Assembly (NCBI GenBank): GCA_020536535.1
Contig: JAHLWZ010000093.1
Location: forward strand, 60,526-124,525
DNA length: 64,000 nt
Reading direction: 5' to 3'
Origin: Pelomyxa schiedti
Taxonomy: Eukaryota; Evosea; Pelobiontida; Pelomyxidae
Shown in pieces: positions 1-10,911 of the stretch (positions are counted from its first letter, which is position 1; each line of letters opens with the position of its first letter). A model generated the notes under the pieces. The model was not told the DNA's origin and did no database searches. It saw nothing but the letters and a program-made list of their open reading frames with translations. The translations under genes and the position numbers were made by a program.

Positions 1-764
1 CATGTTGCAGCATGACGAATCACCACCAGAGCAGCATGATGAAGCACCAGTTGTAGTCCCGTGGCAAGTGCACTCTGTGCCGCTGCAGTGACACCCCATT
101 GCGGCCTTGAGCTGGGTCAATTGCTCCGGTGTAAGCTTCATGGCCAAGAACTTGTGGAAGCACTCCTTCTGCTCAGGGGTGAATGCAGCCGCAGCGGCCT
201 TGCACCTTGCAATGCTCTCAGCACTGAAGTCACCATCAACGACTCCCTTGCAAGCTGCCTTCTGCTCCTCAGTGAACATTCCGCAGCAGGATGAAGAGGC
301 ACCACCAGAGCAAGAGCACGAGGAAGTACCAGTCGTAGCACCACCAGAGCAAGTGCAAGGCTTATCAGCAGTAGTAGCACCACCAGAGCAGCAGCAGGGA
401 CCCCAAGCAGCCTTGAGTGCTGCTTGTTGTTCTGGTGTGAACTTGGTCTCAATGAACTCGTGCACCTTGGCCTTCTGCTCTGGCGTAAATGTGGAACACA
501 CACTCTTGAACCTAAGGATTTGTTTTGTTTCGTTTAGTCAATGGAAATATAATATATTATTATGAATTGAGTTTATATATGTACTTTGCAATAGCATCAG
601 CAGAGAAGTCACCAGTGATGACTGGTTTCATGGCTGCCCTTTGTTCCTCGCTAAACATTGCTGCGAATGGGCATGTGCTTGCACAACACTATACAAATGG
701 AATTAACATTAACTTAGTGAGCACTCAGAATAATGGTACTTACTGTTGGTGTTGTTGTTGCCAT
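1..764 (-). CDS. Cys-rich modular protein, copy 1 (3' end cut by window edge)
   Basis: Three exons are visible: 764-744, 688-585 and 511-1, with GT-AG introns that keep the frame. The protein starts MATTTPT and alternates helical modules of the type FTPEQKAKVHEFIETKF with clusters rich in Cys, Ser and Gly such as CSGGA and SSCCG. The second and third modules (MFTEEQKAACKG, AFTPEQKECFHKF) are variations of the first. No signal peptide or membrane segment is seen. Spaced CC, CSC and CTC clusters suggest metal binding, but that is inference; I do not recognise a named family. A close paralogue with the same intron positions lies at 51736-52293. The gene continues beyond base 1. Confidence 0.8.
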
Positions 765-880
765 TTGTTTGTTATTTCTTTATTGGTTTCTTGCTTTGTT
801 GTTTGTTTCTTTTCTATCGTCGATTATTTTTATTTTTTTCTTGTTTCTTTTCTGATCACCTTTTCGGTTTTTATGGTTTG

Positions 881-992
881 AAGGACGAAGAATTTGGTGG
901 CTACGCATCAGATTTTTTGAGCGTGGAAATTACGCTCGTCTCTACGAGATTCAATAAACATTTGTTGGCGTTTCGGTTGGCGCAACCAAAAC
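881..992 (-). promoter_or_regulatory. Upstream block conserved between the two Cys-rich gene copies
   Basis: Upstream of the ATG at 764 lies a block also found upstream of the second copy. It contains GACGAAGAATTTGGTGGC (884-901) and the imperfect palindrome GCGTGGAAATTACGC (921-935), about 160 bp before the start codon. A further inverted repeat, GTTTCGGTTG then CAACCAAAAC, sits at 970-992. Conservation outside coding sequence suggests a promoter element; there is no direct evidence of function. Confidence 0.45.
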
Positions 993-1125
993 TAGGGAAT
1001 AAAATAAATATAAAAAAAAAAAAAGATAGTTGTGATAGTGTGTTATTATGAGACGGGAAGTGTGACAGGGTTTGCTCAAAACTTACAATGCTAGTAAAAC
1101 ATACAACAGTGGACAGAGTGCCTGG

Positions 1126-2545
1126 TCAGGTTTTTTCACCTGAGGAGGGCCTGGGTGTACTGGTGGGCGTTTTCTTGCTTCGCGGTGTTGTGCTGGTGTT
1201 GCTACGGGCTGAGAGTCTACTGCTGCTTTCGCCTTTTGTGTGTTAAGAAAAAAAACCAGTTGTATTAACTTATTTTAAAATTAATTTACAATACCTTGGT
1301 TGCGCCACCCTAAGCGAAGTTTTTTGGCAATGAACTTGTAGTGCGTCATTACTTCTTCATAGCTGAGACACCCGTCTCCGTTCTACTTACAAGTTAGAGG
1401 GGACATGGAAAAGTCAGTGAAGGTTACTTCATCAGCTTCGTGAATCAACAGAGTAACGATGAGCTCCGGTTGAATGTCGAGTTCAAGGCCGTCAAGGTGC
1501 TGTTGTTCGTGCAGAGCTTTAACAAATAACATCAACTCGTCAAACTGTTGGGTTTTTTAGTAAATATGTTTCGATAATGAGCCAACCTGTAGTGCTCCAT
1601 CACCGTTTAGATCAAATAAATCAAAGAAAAAGCTCAATTGCTCGTGAACACTCGAGTTATTCAGAGCGTTTAGAACTGTTAATACAAGCCAACACACGGT
1701 AAACTGAAGATCGAAAATCTACAGAAATTAAGGCTACAATAGTGTTGTTGTTAGTTACCTCTTGCTCGGACAAATCGGTCTTTTTTACAGAAAGTAGTGG
1801 TATTTCCGGTACGGGGATAGTGGAAACTCTGAGCTTAATAGATGATGTGGGGGTGGAATTTATGGAGGTGCCAAGAGGAGGGGTTGTCGCCGGTGTTGGA
1901 ATTCTTGGGGAGCCACACTCCGACTCACAAAAACTCTTGTGAAGCCCGGAATTCACTTTTGGGAGCATTTTTTCTACAATCCAACGGGAAATTTGCTCTA
2001 AGGCATTAATTAAAAGGAGCACAAAAAACCTCGAGATAGGAAACCTCCAATTCCATTTTCCCGTAGAAAAGAAATAATCATGTGCTTTTCTGGAGGCATA
2101 GGCAAAGTCTGACATACTTTATAGCATTCAGAAACCTCAGTCAAAGTGAGTCCTGCCTCTTTCTGCAGCTTTGTCAACCTCTCGTCTTTCTATAACGGAT
2201 TAGTATTGTGAGACATTGCGGCGTAGTTGTTTGGTAACAAACCTCAAGCGATAAGACGCGAGAAATGGCGAGCTGCGTCGTTTTGAATACTACAGTTTTG
2301 GTGGATTTCGTTCCGGACCCGGAGGTCCCTGGTGTCTTTAAAACACCGCTCAGCCGTTTCTCGCCGGCCGGGCTCGTCGGCGAAGATGCGCTTGCGCTCC
2401 TCGACCGCGGGCTCTTGAGAGGCTTCGAGTCGCCGTCGGAACAGGACGACGGACTTTTCCCCTTCACTTTAGGCAGCCTTTTCGCGCTTCCGTTCCTCGC
2501 CGTGTTCGCCGCAGTCGTATTCGCACCAACACACGCAGATCCCAT
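1126..2545 (-). CDS. EF-hand calcium-binding protein with N-myristoylation-like start
   Basis: Exons can be joined in frame from ATG 2545: 2545-2243, 2189-2045, 1997-1759, then from 1703 onward. The N-terminus MGSACVG has Gly2 and Ser/Cys positions typical of N-myristoylation with nearby palmitoylation. A Ser/Pro/Lys-rich linker of about 90 residues follows. The C-terminal half has one EF-hand loop (DLFDLNGDGALQ) and, after an intron ending near 1391, a second (ADENGDGCLSYEEV) with the expected acidic ligands and Glu at position 12. The tail is Ser/Thr/Lys rich and ends at TGA 1126-1128. This looks like a calcineurin B/CBL/NCS-style calcium sensor with a long linker; the exact subfamily is not assigned. 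Confidence 0.75.
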
Positions 2546-3048
2546 TCACTACAAAAATGCCCAATGCGCAAACAACCGGTGTCCCGTCGCCGACGACACT
2601 CAGATCTCGCCTCGCGTCGTTGCCTCGCTCGTTGGTTTTTTTTTCTTTTTGTTTCCTGTTCCGTGTTGTTTTCTTTCTTTGTCAACGTTCGCTTCTTTGA
2701 TCCAATTTCGCCAGCGAAATGGTTTCGCAGAGCTGATGTGGCAACAACACACAAAAACTTCGTTTGATTTCTTTGTTCTAAATGTGTTTTCACCCCTTGC
2801 CGTTCGCTGTGATGAGGCACCTCTTTTGGTGAGTGCTTTTTAGTTAGATACATGTCATAAAGCCGGAAGCATCTTCTTGGTCTCTTTTGTGTGTGGGCAC
2901 TATTCTTTCATATCACAAGGTCACATGATGCAACATCACAGCATTGGTTTGGTGGTTGGTAAATGTGAGAGTGATTCTTTTGCTCGTGTGGTTGTTGGTG
3001 TTGTTGGGTGTTTTTGTTGTGGAATAGGTAAGTGAGGTGTGAGTGTTG
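2546..3048. other. Intergenic region between EF-hand and EDC4-like genes
   Basis: T-rich upstream region of the EF-hand gene followed by GT-rich sequence beyond the stop of the EDC4-like gene. Short ORFs here are low complexity. I see no gene, RNA or repeat that can be supported. Confidence 0.5.
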
Positions 3049-5631
3049 TTAGAGGGATGAGGACATGAACTTGCACATGTGTGATGTGTGGGTGCACTCG
3101 GCAAGTAGTTTGGGGTCTTTGAGGGTGGGGATGATGGCCTCGAAGGCTGACCGGGCTTGTTGTACGCACTGCTGCGCCATTGGGCCGGGGCTAAGATATG
3201 GTATCAGCTTCTCTAGCCATTTCACCTTGGGGGTAGTGTGATAATCGAGCTATTGTTCCGGAAAGGGTATTACTTTAAGCTCTGTTTCTGTCTCGAGGGC
3301 TGTTGACAATTGCCGTATAACTCCAGTTATTGTGGGCTGCGAGAGTTGTCCCGATGCCAAGACCACGGCTGCTTCAACATGTTGGCATACCCATAGCACT
3401 AAGCTTGGATCACCCCTTGATAGAGCCTAGTGTTTTCAGTTTGTAATTATGCATTTCATATAGCTCACAAAGGCAAGCGCTTGCTCGTACTGAACGGGTT
3501 CAGAGGATAAAATTCTACCAAGTTCCGCAATAGGATCCAGAGGGGGAGCCGAGTCCATCCTTATGGGAAGTTACTTTTGTTGGAGTGAAATTTCTTCTTA
3601 CTGCGGAGCGGTTGGCGCAGGAATCTTTGAGAGTGTGTCCAAAATTGTCTTCTGGGACTCTGCAATCGATTCCAATACCCTTCTATGGGCTTCATTGGCG
3701 GAATCTAGTGCTCGGCGGGAGGACTCAATGAGATAAGAAACGGAGGTCTGAAGTTGTTGTTGCAGCTGGTCATCAGTGGGCATGACAGCCGGAGCTGGTC
3801 CTGAAGTTGGTGCTTGATAAAGTTGCTTCAGAGCATCTTGATGTTTTTGCAAGGCTAAAGCGTACAGTAAGAAGTTTCACACTGAGGGAGGAATGCTACC
3901 TTGTTGCAATCCTTGATCAAAATTGACTGTTAAGTGCTGTAGTATTCGATTGGTTTGGGATTCGTATGCTGGGATCAGCGTTGTTTTAAACAAATACCCA
4001 AAGGCTGCCTGAACAACTTTGTCCAGATTCTTCTCGTCAAACATACTACGAGTGTTAAATGGCAAGATTGTCATCTGGTTCTACCTGGCCGGAGTGACAG
4101 TTGTAGGTACAACTGGGGGGAGTTGTGCTGCCACCTTGGAGAGCATTGTTAACAAGAAACAATTCCGCAATGACACCGCTACCTGTTTCAAGCTGTTTGC
4201 AAAGCACTCGTGCATCTTAGGAGCAAAGGAAGCTTCAAGGGATTGTGTCAAAGCAGCTATAGAGCGCTGTGAAGCTTCCTATGAATGCAATTAAAACTTC
4301 TTCATTGAATTTAATCTTACCTGAAATTCCCGGTGGATTTGATTTTTCAAGTCCCGTTCCAAATTACCTTGGGGTTCATTGGCCAACCTCTCTGCCCGGG
4401 AAACTAGTGCATTCAACTAGATCCAGTTAAAGGAGTGCGAATCTTAGGTGGTGTACTTTTTGGTTTAATGTTGTATCCTGGGCATGTATATCATTAGCTT
4501 TTTTTTTGAATTCCATCATTTTTGCGTCAATTCCAGAGCACAACCTTTTCTCAATCCTGGCTATTTCCTTTGAGGGTTAATTTTTCCTTGTACACATAGT
4601 GGTAAATGGTTGCACACTTGGATAAGCTCTTGCTCCGATTTCTACAGAATTGTGAAAAGGAGGGTATAAGGTGGGTATCTTACTCCTAAATTAGGCTTTC
4701 CGTCGACACCAGGTTTTCCCGATTTTCTCCTTTGAAGAACTCCACCATCTAAGCTTCCTCTCTGTACCGATGCACCAGGAGGAAGCCTTCCTAATTAGCT
4801 GTGAGAGAGACTCCATAGGCAGGTGCATTTACCTTGCTTTTCCATTGGTGTGGAAGTTACATCTGCTACAGCTTCTTTTGTGGCAATTGAGTTTGGTGGT
4901 GTTAGAGGTTGTTCAGCAGGAAGCGAAGCCTCGGTGGGCACAGGGCAAGGCTTGCATTCCTCAGTGGGCGTGGTAGTCTGTTGATCCAGTGTACATTGAA
5001 GTTCTCCAACAAGTACATCACTACCAACCTGTGTATCGGGAACTGAGCTCCGGTCAACCTCTCCTTTTGAGTCAGCTTCGCTCCCAACAGAAGTAGTAGT
5101 ATTGGTAGTAGTAGTACTAACAGACAAGGGCTCCTCCGTTGATGGTAACATCAAATTACCGGAACTAGATGAATTGCACGCGGAATCAACATTGGCTCCC
5201 ATAATCGGATTGGATAAGCAGCAGCCCGTGCCGTCCACCGGGGTTGTCCCCGAGTCCCCCACGCTCTCGCTATCGGGCTTGGCGTCTGTTCTGGTCGCGG
5301 CCTCGGCCTCGGCCTCCGCGTCGCTGGTCGCACTCGCCGTCCCTGTCCCTGTCCCAGTCCCAGTCCCAGTCCCATTCTCGGTCGCGGTTGGCTTCTCCGC
5401 ATCGAGCCCCCCAACCACAACCCCCTCGTCGCCGTCGGCCTTGGATTTGTCGGGGCTTGTCACCACAGCCGACATATCGAGAGTTTCGGGGCCGAGGGCG
5501 GTGCTGGTGCTCGTAGTCGTCGCGGGGGTAGCGTCGGTTGTTGCTTCGCCGTCGGTGGTGGCGGCGGGTGTGTGTTTCACCCCCTCCATTGCCGCCGTCA
5601 CGTCGTCCGTGCCCTCTTGCTTATCCGTCAT
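3049..5631 (-). CDS. EDC4/Ge-1-like mRNA decapping scaffold, C-terminal part without WD40
   Basis: The start MTDKQEGTDDV is at 5631; the first exon encodes about 280 residues of Thr/Ser/Ala/Glu-rich disordered sequence. Short introns then join a coiled-coil segment (EIARIEKRLCSGIDAKMMEF) and an alpha-helical domain with KVVQAAFGYLFKTTLIPAYE. The last part has LGDPSLVLWVCQHVE-type and LSQPTITGVIRQLS motifs and ends at TAA 3049-3051. These match in order the C-terminal region of EDC4/Ge-1/Varicose, which assembles the Dcp1-Dcp2 decapping complex in P-bodies. The N-terminal WD40 propeller of animal and plant EDC4 is not present between the start codon and the next gene. It could be a lineage-specific short form or half of a split gene. 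Confidence 0.7.
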
Positions 5632-5743
5632 CGCGATCGTTTTCTTATTCCCCTTCTTTATTTTTTGATTCTCGGATCTGGTCGTTGGTGTGGAGAGGAA
5701 AACCAAAGTGCTTTGTACTCTCACACATATCATGTGGAGGGGA

Positions 5744-7526
5744 TCAGGGGCGGTAGTCGTGGAGGGGGTTGTTCTTGGGCCACCAGTACCCAAAGTGGTA
5801 GGTGCCTGCATTGATGAGTGCAGAATACACGCCTGTGACGTGGTCAGATAGCCCTGGCATTAGCAACTCAGGCCCGTACACCCACCACTTGCTCCCTATG
5901 AGTAGTAGTGGGAGGTGTGCTTTTGGTTAGTATGTGCGGACTCGAATTATGGTTGGTGCCTGCTGTGCGTGATTTCGCGCTTGCTTTGTTGTTGCGGTGT
6001 TTGTTCTTATGGATTTGGCGGGAGGATTATGATAAATTGAACAACCTGGTAGGTGGCCGTCGTGGTGGCAGACTGAACGGAGTTCGGCAGCATCTTCGGG
6101 TTGGAGAAGTATCATTTCCTGGAAAATGGGTGGGGAATTAGTGAGGAATTGGATAGAGGAAGGGGCTAACGAAAAGCTGGCCGCCGAGAAGAGATTCCCC
6201 AGGTTGGAGGAAAAAGCTGCAAGGTCCCTTGATCTGTTTCATTTTGCCAAGTTGGCTTTCGCCATTTTCACCCACGGGGTTTACAATTACAGCAAATCGA
6301 CTGCGAGGAATGTTAAAAAAAATTTTACACGGTGTGAGTTGGGGAAAGTACTTTGAGGTTAGAACTACTGGTCTCTCAATACCTACCACATCTTCATTTG
6401 TTGTAGGGGTGTAGGAGGAGGTTTCCTGATCGCTTATTAGCCATTCCGATCCCGCTTGCCTCTCTCTGCGTGGTGTAAACGTATTAAAGGTTTCCTTTAG
6501 CATTATGTACATATTGAATTGATCGATAAAAGTTCGCTTTGCGCGCAGATGCAAGCACATGGAATGCGTTATGGCATATGCAGTGAGAGTAGAAACCAGA
6601 GTTTCCTCTGGGTGAATAAAATACAATCCCTCTTGCTGAATACAGGGAATAAGCGTTGAATGAAGATAAAGCGGAACAAGATTACAGATACAAGCCACTC
6701 TTCCCCAGCACGTCTAGCGATTCCATCAAAATCGGTATGTGTTGTTTCTGATCGAAGCAAAAGAGACTGATTAGATGAGAGAACTACAGACTGAGCTTCC
6801 TTTGCCTAATTTCCTTGTTACTGCAGACATCTGAAAGATAGAAGTAACCTGAACCCACGGAGGCAACGGGTAGGTTGTAGGTCCCTTAAGTAACCAAGGC
6901 TCTCCTGCATGTCTTTTTATAACCGCGCTTCCAACTTTGTCATCGAAGTCTTCAGAGCTTGTCAGTCTGTGGAGATTGGAGCAAAATTGGCAACTAATCA
7001 ACTTACATCAAGGCCACGTCATGTGGAATTATCTTGTAAGGTCTTTGCGGGTTGTTTAGTTCTTGGTAAAATGCAAATTCAGGACCTACTTGATTTGTCC
7101 CACCAGCACTTCACCTGGGTACAGTGGAAAGGGTGGGCAGGAGAACCTCAGTTCTTGTGACCCATGCTTCAATTTTGGCATACCTGCAAAGCTATTTCAG
7201 ATATAAATGACTTAGTTGTACTCACCAGTCACATTGTCAAAGATTGGATCACCAGTTGGATTGGTCAAAATTGGATTTTTGATGACACAGTACCAGCAAT
7301 TCCCAAGTTGAACCTATAGGTCATAAACGATTGAATATTGTGTGGTTCAAACCAGAGGTACTGGTCCCAATGTTAGCTGTTCTGCATCCTGAAGAGTGTA
7401 TGTTGTTGGCCCTATCTCATGTTATGAGAAAGTGAAAAAAAAAGGCACAAATTGCACACCCACAATGACTCTGGCCACATGATTGTTTGTGTTAGTTACG
7501 TGAACATATGATTGTGGTGGTATGTG
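5744..7526 (-). CDS. MVP: Major vault protein-like, repeat region only (5' end not fixed)
   Basis: Joined across at least ten short introns, the product follows major vault protein collinearly. It begins with IPPQSYVHVTNTNNHVARV and GPTTYTLQDAEQLTLGP, then GNCWYCVIKNP, FPLYPGEVL, two copies of the AGEEWL/SEWL motif, RFAVIVNPVGENGESQLG and FFLQPGESL. It ends with SKWWVYGPELLMP. MVP is the shell protein of the vault ribonucleoprotein particle. The family is normally about 850 residues, with repeats, a shoulder domain and a long cap helix. Here the frame ends at TGA 5744-5746, just after the last recognisable repeat (about 400 residues), with no shoulder or cap helix. The first codons upstream of 7526 could not be placed. 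The shell barrel might still form, or this is a truncated copy. Confidence 0.8.
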
Positions 7527-7874
7527 CACTGGGTTGCAACAACTTTTTTCGTCCACTTTGCCCTCTGCATTTCATAATTATGGGACTTGTCATTGCTTAT
7601 ACCGGCAAGGGCATCACTCACGCTGGGACAACAGCGCAATGGCATTATGGGACGCGGGTGTCATTTTATCTCTGTCCCTGTTGGACAACGACCCCCCATA
7701 GAACAACGTGGAGAAACGCGTCTCGTCCATCAACCGTTCCGGTTATCAAAAAAAAAACCAGCCTCAGAAGGCACAGAGAGAACGATTGAGAAACTTGATC
7801 GAGCGTACCAGTACTCCACAGTAATTACCTCCTCTGACTCAAGCTCCTGCGAGCGTTTCTCGCCCTCCAGTCAG

Positions 7875-8127
7875 GAGCTCACATCACACACAGTACCAGA
7901 AATGCGATGCACTCGTGTTTGTTGTTGACTCGAGCGACTCGGAACGGTTCGCCGAGGCATCCGAGGAGCTTCACCGTGTGGCCGACGACGAGGCCCTGGC
8001 TGGCGTGCCGGTGCTCGTGCTGTGCAACAAGTGCGACCTCCCCGGTGCCAAGGACTCGTCCGCCATCGAATCAGCCATGTCACTCCCGATGCTCGGCACA
8101 AAGGATCATCCCGTCACATCGAGCAGA
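7875..8127 (+). pseudogene. ARF exon fragment (duplicated DNA, includes intron end)
   Basis: From about 7894 to 8115 the sequence is nearly identical to the third exon of the intact ARF gene (about 14767-14990), including [16 protein letters not shown] and NKCDLPGAK. The CA-rich 3' end of the preceding intron was copied too, so this is DNA duplication, not a retrocopy. The P-loop and switch exons are absent, and the ARF frame stops at TAG 8128-8130. It lies directly against a CID-domain gene in another frame. It cannot encode a working GTPase. Confidence 0.85.
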
Positions 8128-10100
8128 TAGACTGGAAAGAGATGGGTTCATTCACACCTTCCTCAAGCGTGCAGTGTGGGGCGATATTTTTGTTTCCAAA
8201 CTGGAGCCCTCAACACCGGCAAAGAAGTTGCACATTCTGCACCTCCTCAATGACATACTGCGCAATTGGTGTGCTTTCCAGAGTCCAGTCTCTCTTCTCA
8301 GTCACTCTTATAGCATTTTCGAGAAAGAACTGCAGGCGACTTCCGATTTACAAGAGGCTGTGCTCATTTGTGCGCAATCTGCATATGAAAGCCAATTAGA
8401 AAGAGATAAGGAAAAAGTATTGAAGGTACTTCGAATTGTACAACGTTGTTACCCACCCATCAAACAGGTTGTAAATATTTGGAAAGAAAGGAAAATTTAT
8501 TCCAGTGACATCATTCAACAAATGACAGCCTCTTTCTTCTTGTATTTCTCTGGAAAACGACTGACTAACTATTTTCAGAGAAGTAAATCCCACAATGATG
8601 GATTATCTGAACATCCAGTTGCACAGACAATCTTGCCAACTAATTCCGCAACAACTAGTGTCACCAGTCTTAATATCACTCCTCCTCCCGCCTCTTGTAT
8701 CCCTTCATCAACTCCTCAAGATTCACACCCACCAGCCCCTTCATTGCCAGATACCCTCCGTTCCTGTTCCTCCTGTGCCACTTCCTGCCTCCTCGGTGCC
8801 TGCTGTAAGCCCGCCATGTGAACCTCCGTCTCTTCCTCAGGCAGCGCCAACTACGATCCCAGCAGTAAATCCCGCTGCTCAACAGGACCTTGGTTCAACA
8901 GTAACCACGCAGCAACAAGTGGAGCAGCAGCCTCTGTCTTTTAAGCTGCTGGCTACCCCTTCCCAACTACAACCGAGACTCCAACAGTCACGGTTTCCGG
9001 TGGAACAGAAGTCCCGGTGGAACAGAAGTCGTCTCTCCTGACTCCTGTTCACTCAGAACAAATATTGGTAACAACAGATTGCTTTCAGGAATTCCAGTAA
9101 TTTCTTTCTTTCCAGGCTGAAAAACCCACAGACACACCAGAGCCAAAATTATCTGATCAATCTGCAGTGACACTCTAAATTTTCATTTGACCCTACTAAT
9201 CCTCTACCCTCGGGAGTGCTTGTCACTCAGTTGAAAATCGTACGCCTTCCCTCTAAAGTTTCCTCCTTCTGACCTTGCTCAGGCCGGAAAAGCTCCTATA
9301 CCCTACACTCTCCAATTAATGCGATGAACTTACCCATCATATCTTTTGATCCTCCTGGTGTACTTGCTAAGGATGCCCTTCTGGTTGCCAAAGATGGGCT
9401 CCTGGTTCTGAATATGATAGAGGAGGAGACGAAAAGGATGCAGCTAAGGAAAGAGATGGACACCGCGAAAGAAGCAGAGAAAGGGACAAAGAAAGAGACT
9501 CTGAAAGAGGCAGAGCCAGGAGCCGGGATAGAAGCAGAGACAGGAGCCACAGCAGAGATAGAGATCGGGACAAGAGTCACGAAAGAGAAAGATAAAAAGA
9601 CCGTGACCGCGAGAGCGAGACAGGGAACCTGACAGAGACCGTGACCGGCGTTCCTGTGACCACGACAGGAATTCCGGTGGTTCCGTGGGTCATCATCATC
9701 GTCCAGGGATCAGGACCGCAGAGGATCCACTGATGACAGGTAACATGATCATTCATTCCGGTTTTAACAACACAAAAACAGGAGGTCTCGACGGAACAAC
9801 TCCAAGTAACATTTCTTTCGTTCTTTCCCGATCCTTCATTATTTTCCACTCTAAACAATGAAAATAAATATAGGCCGGACCACACCAAAGAGGATGGCTC
9901 AGTGGTCGAGACTGGGAGTTCACACCTGGGCCTTGGTGCAAATGAAGACCTTTTTGCCTCATACAGGTATATACCCAGCTTCCCGTAATGTTTGTCCTCG
10001 AACAGACCCCGCAACAACCTCGCCATTGGCCAGAGAATTTCAGTCCTCCTCAGGGCAATTGCTACAAATTAAGTATTGGAAAAAACCAATTGGCGGGAAA
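8128..10100 (+). pseudogene. CID/RS-domain splicing-factor-like gene (CHERP/U2SURP class), frames broken
   Basis: Bases 8135-8560 encode a CID-like helical domain: KKLHILHLLNDILRN, then a conserved KEKVLKVLRIVQ helix and SSDIIQQM. CID domains bind the RNA polymerase II tail and occur in the U2-associated proteins CHERP and U2SURP. A Pro/Gln-rich part, an Arg/Asp/Ser-rich RS-like stretch (about 9420-9590) and a C-terminal GLGANEDLFASYR motif follow, in the order seen in that class. Reading requires frame changes near 8757, 8960 and 9620-9700 and crosses an in-frame TAA near 9594. No start codon is found upstream, where the ARF fragment sits. Either it is a decayed or chimeric gene, or the assembly has indels here. 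Confidence 0.6.
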
Positions 10101-10911
10101 AAACCACTTTAAAAACAAAAAAAAGAAGCAACGATCATAAAAAAAATAAAAAAACGACACATCTTGGTCCCGCGAGACAATACCCGGTACGTCCTGCGTC
10201 CTTTGTTGCGACAGATCTCTACAACCCCTCCTAACACAACAACAACAGATCTCGCTCGTTGTCTTGTTGGATCGGTGAGCACACGGGGGGTTGTGTCGTC
10301 TGCGGTGCGGTGGGGCGGGGGGTGGCAGACTTGCGGTGCTCAGCAGCAGTTCAACAACAACATCGTCGTAATCATCGACAACAAAACCAGACACACCAGA
10401 AAACGTTGCAAAACACGGCCTTTTCCCGCGGGAGAGAGCCGCGAGGCGTTGCCTGACGACGGGGCCTCCGTCACGGGGCCTGGCCCTGCGATGGGACTCC
10501 AGCCGCGAGACTTCGTCTAGGCGACACTTGCTTCGCGAGCGGACGCAGCGACGGGACCTCCGTCACGGGGCTTTCACCTGCGATGGGATCCGGCCAGAGG
10601 CATCCGTGGCCACACTTTCCGCCCCAACACTTCTTCTTCATCCACGCTTGGGTGTGTTCAAAGTCAACAACTCATCCTGCAGCGGGCTCTGAGTGGTGCA
10701 CCCCACACAACTGTAACACTTCTTCACGTTCCTAACCGCTGTAATAGAGATGTCACAATAGAAAACACAAAGAAATCAAACAGTCGGAGAATCCATATCC
10801 TCCCATTTCTTGCTGAACAACCAAGCCTTCTTTTCACACAGGCAAAAAGAAAAACAATGCCCTTTTTGTTGTTTCATTTTGGTTGTTATTTCTTTTTGGC
10901 GTACTATGTTC
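10101..10911. other. Long intergenic stretch, GC-rich in the middle
   Basis: No coding region can be supported between the end of the CID-like gene and the stop codon of the TRIM-like gene at 10912. The middle (10240-10620) is GC-rich and contains a diverged two-copy repeat. The rest is A/T-rich. Confidence 0.5.
10457..10591. repeat. Two-copy direct repeat, about 92 bp period
   Basis: Two units share GACGGG(G/A)CCTCCGTCACGG and, after a short variable stretch, CCTGCGATGGGA. They start near 10457 and 10549. A GCGAG motif precedes both. No protein is encoded consistently in the two units. Origin and function unknown. Confidence 0.6.

Noticed and set aside
7915-8130. ARF fragment as a working small GTPase
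   Set aside because: It lacks the P-loop and switch exons and the C-terminus, so it cannot bind GTP.
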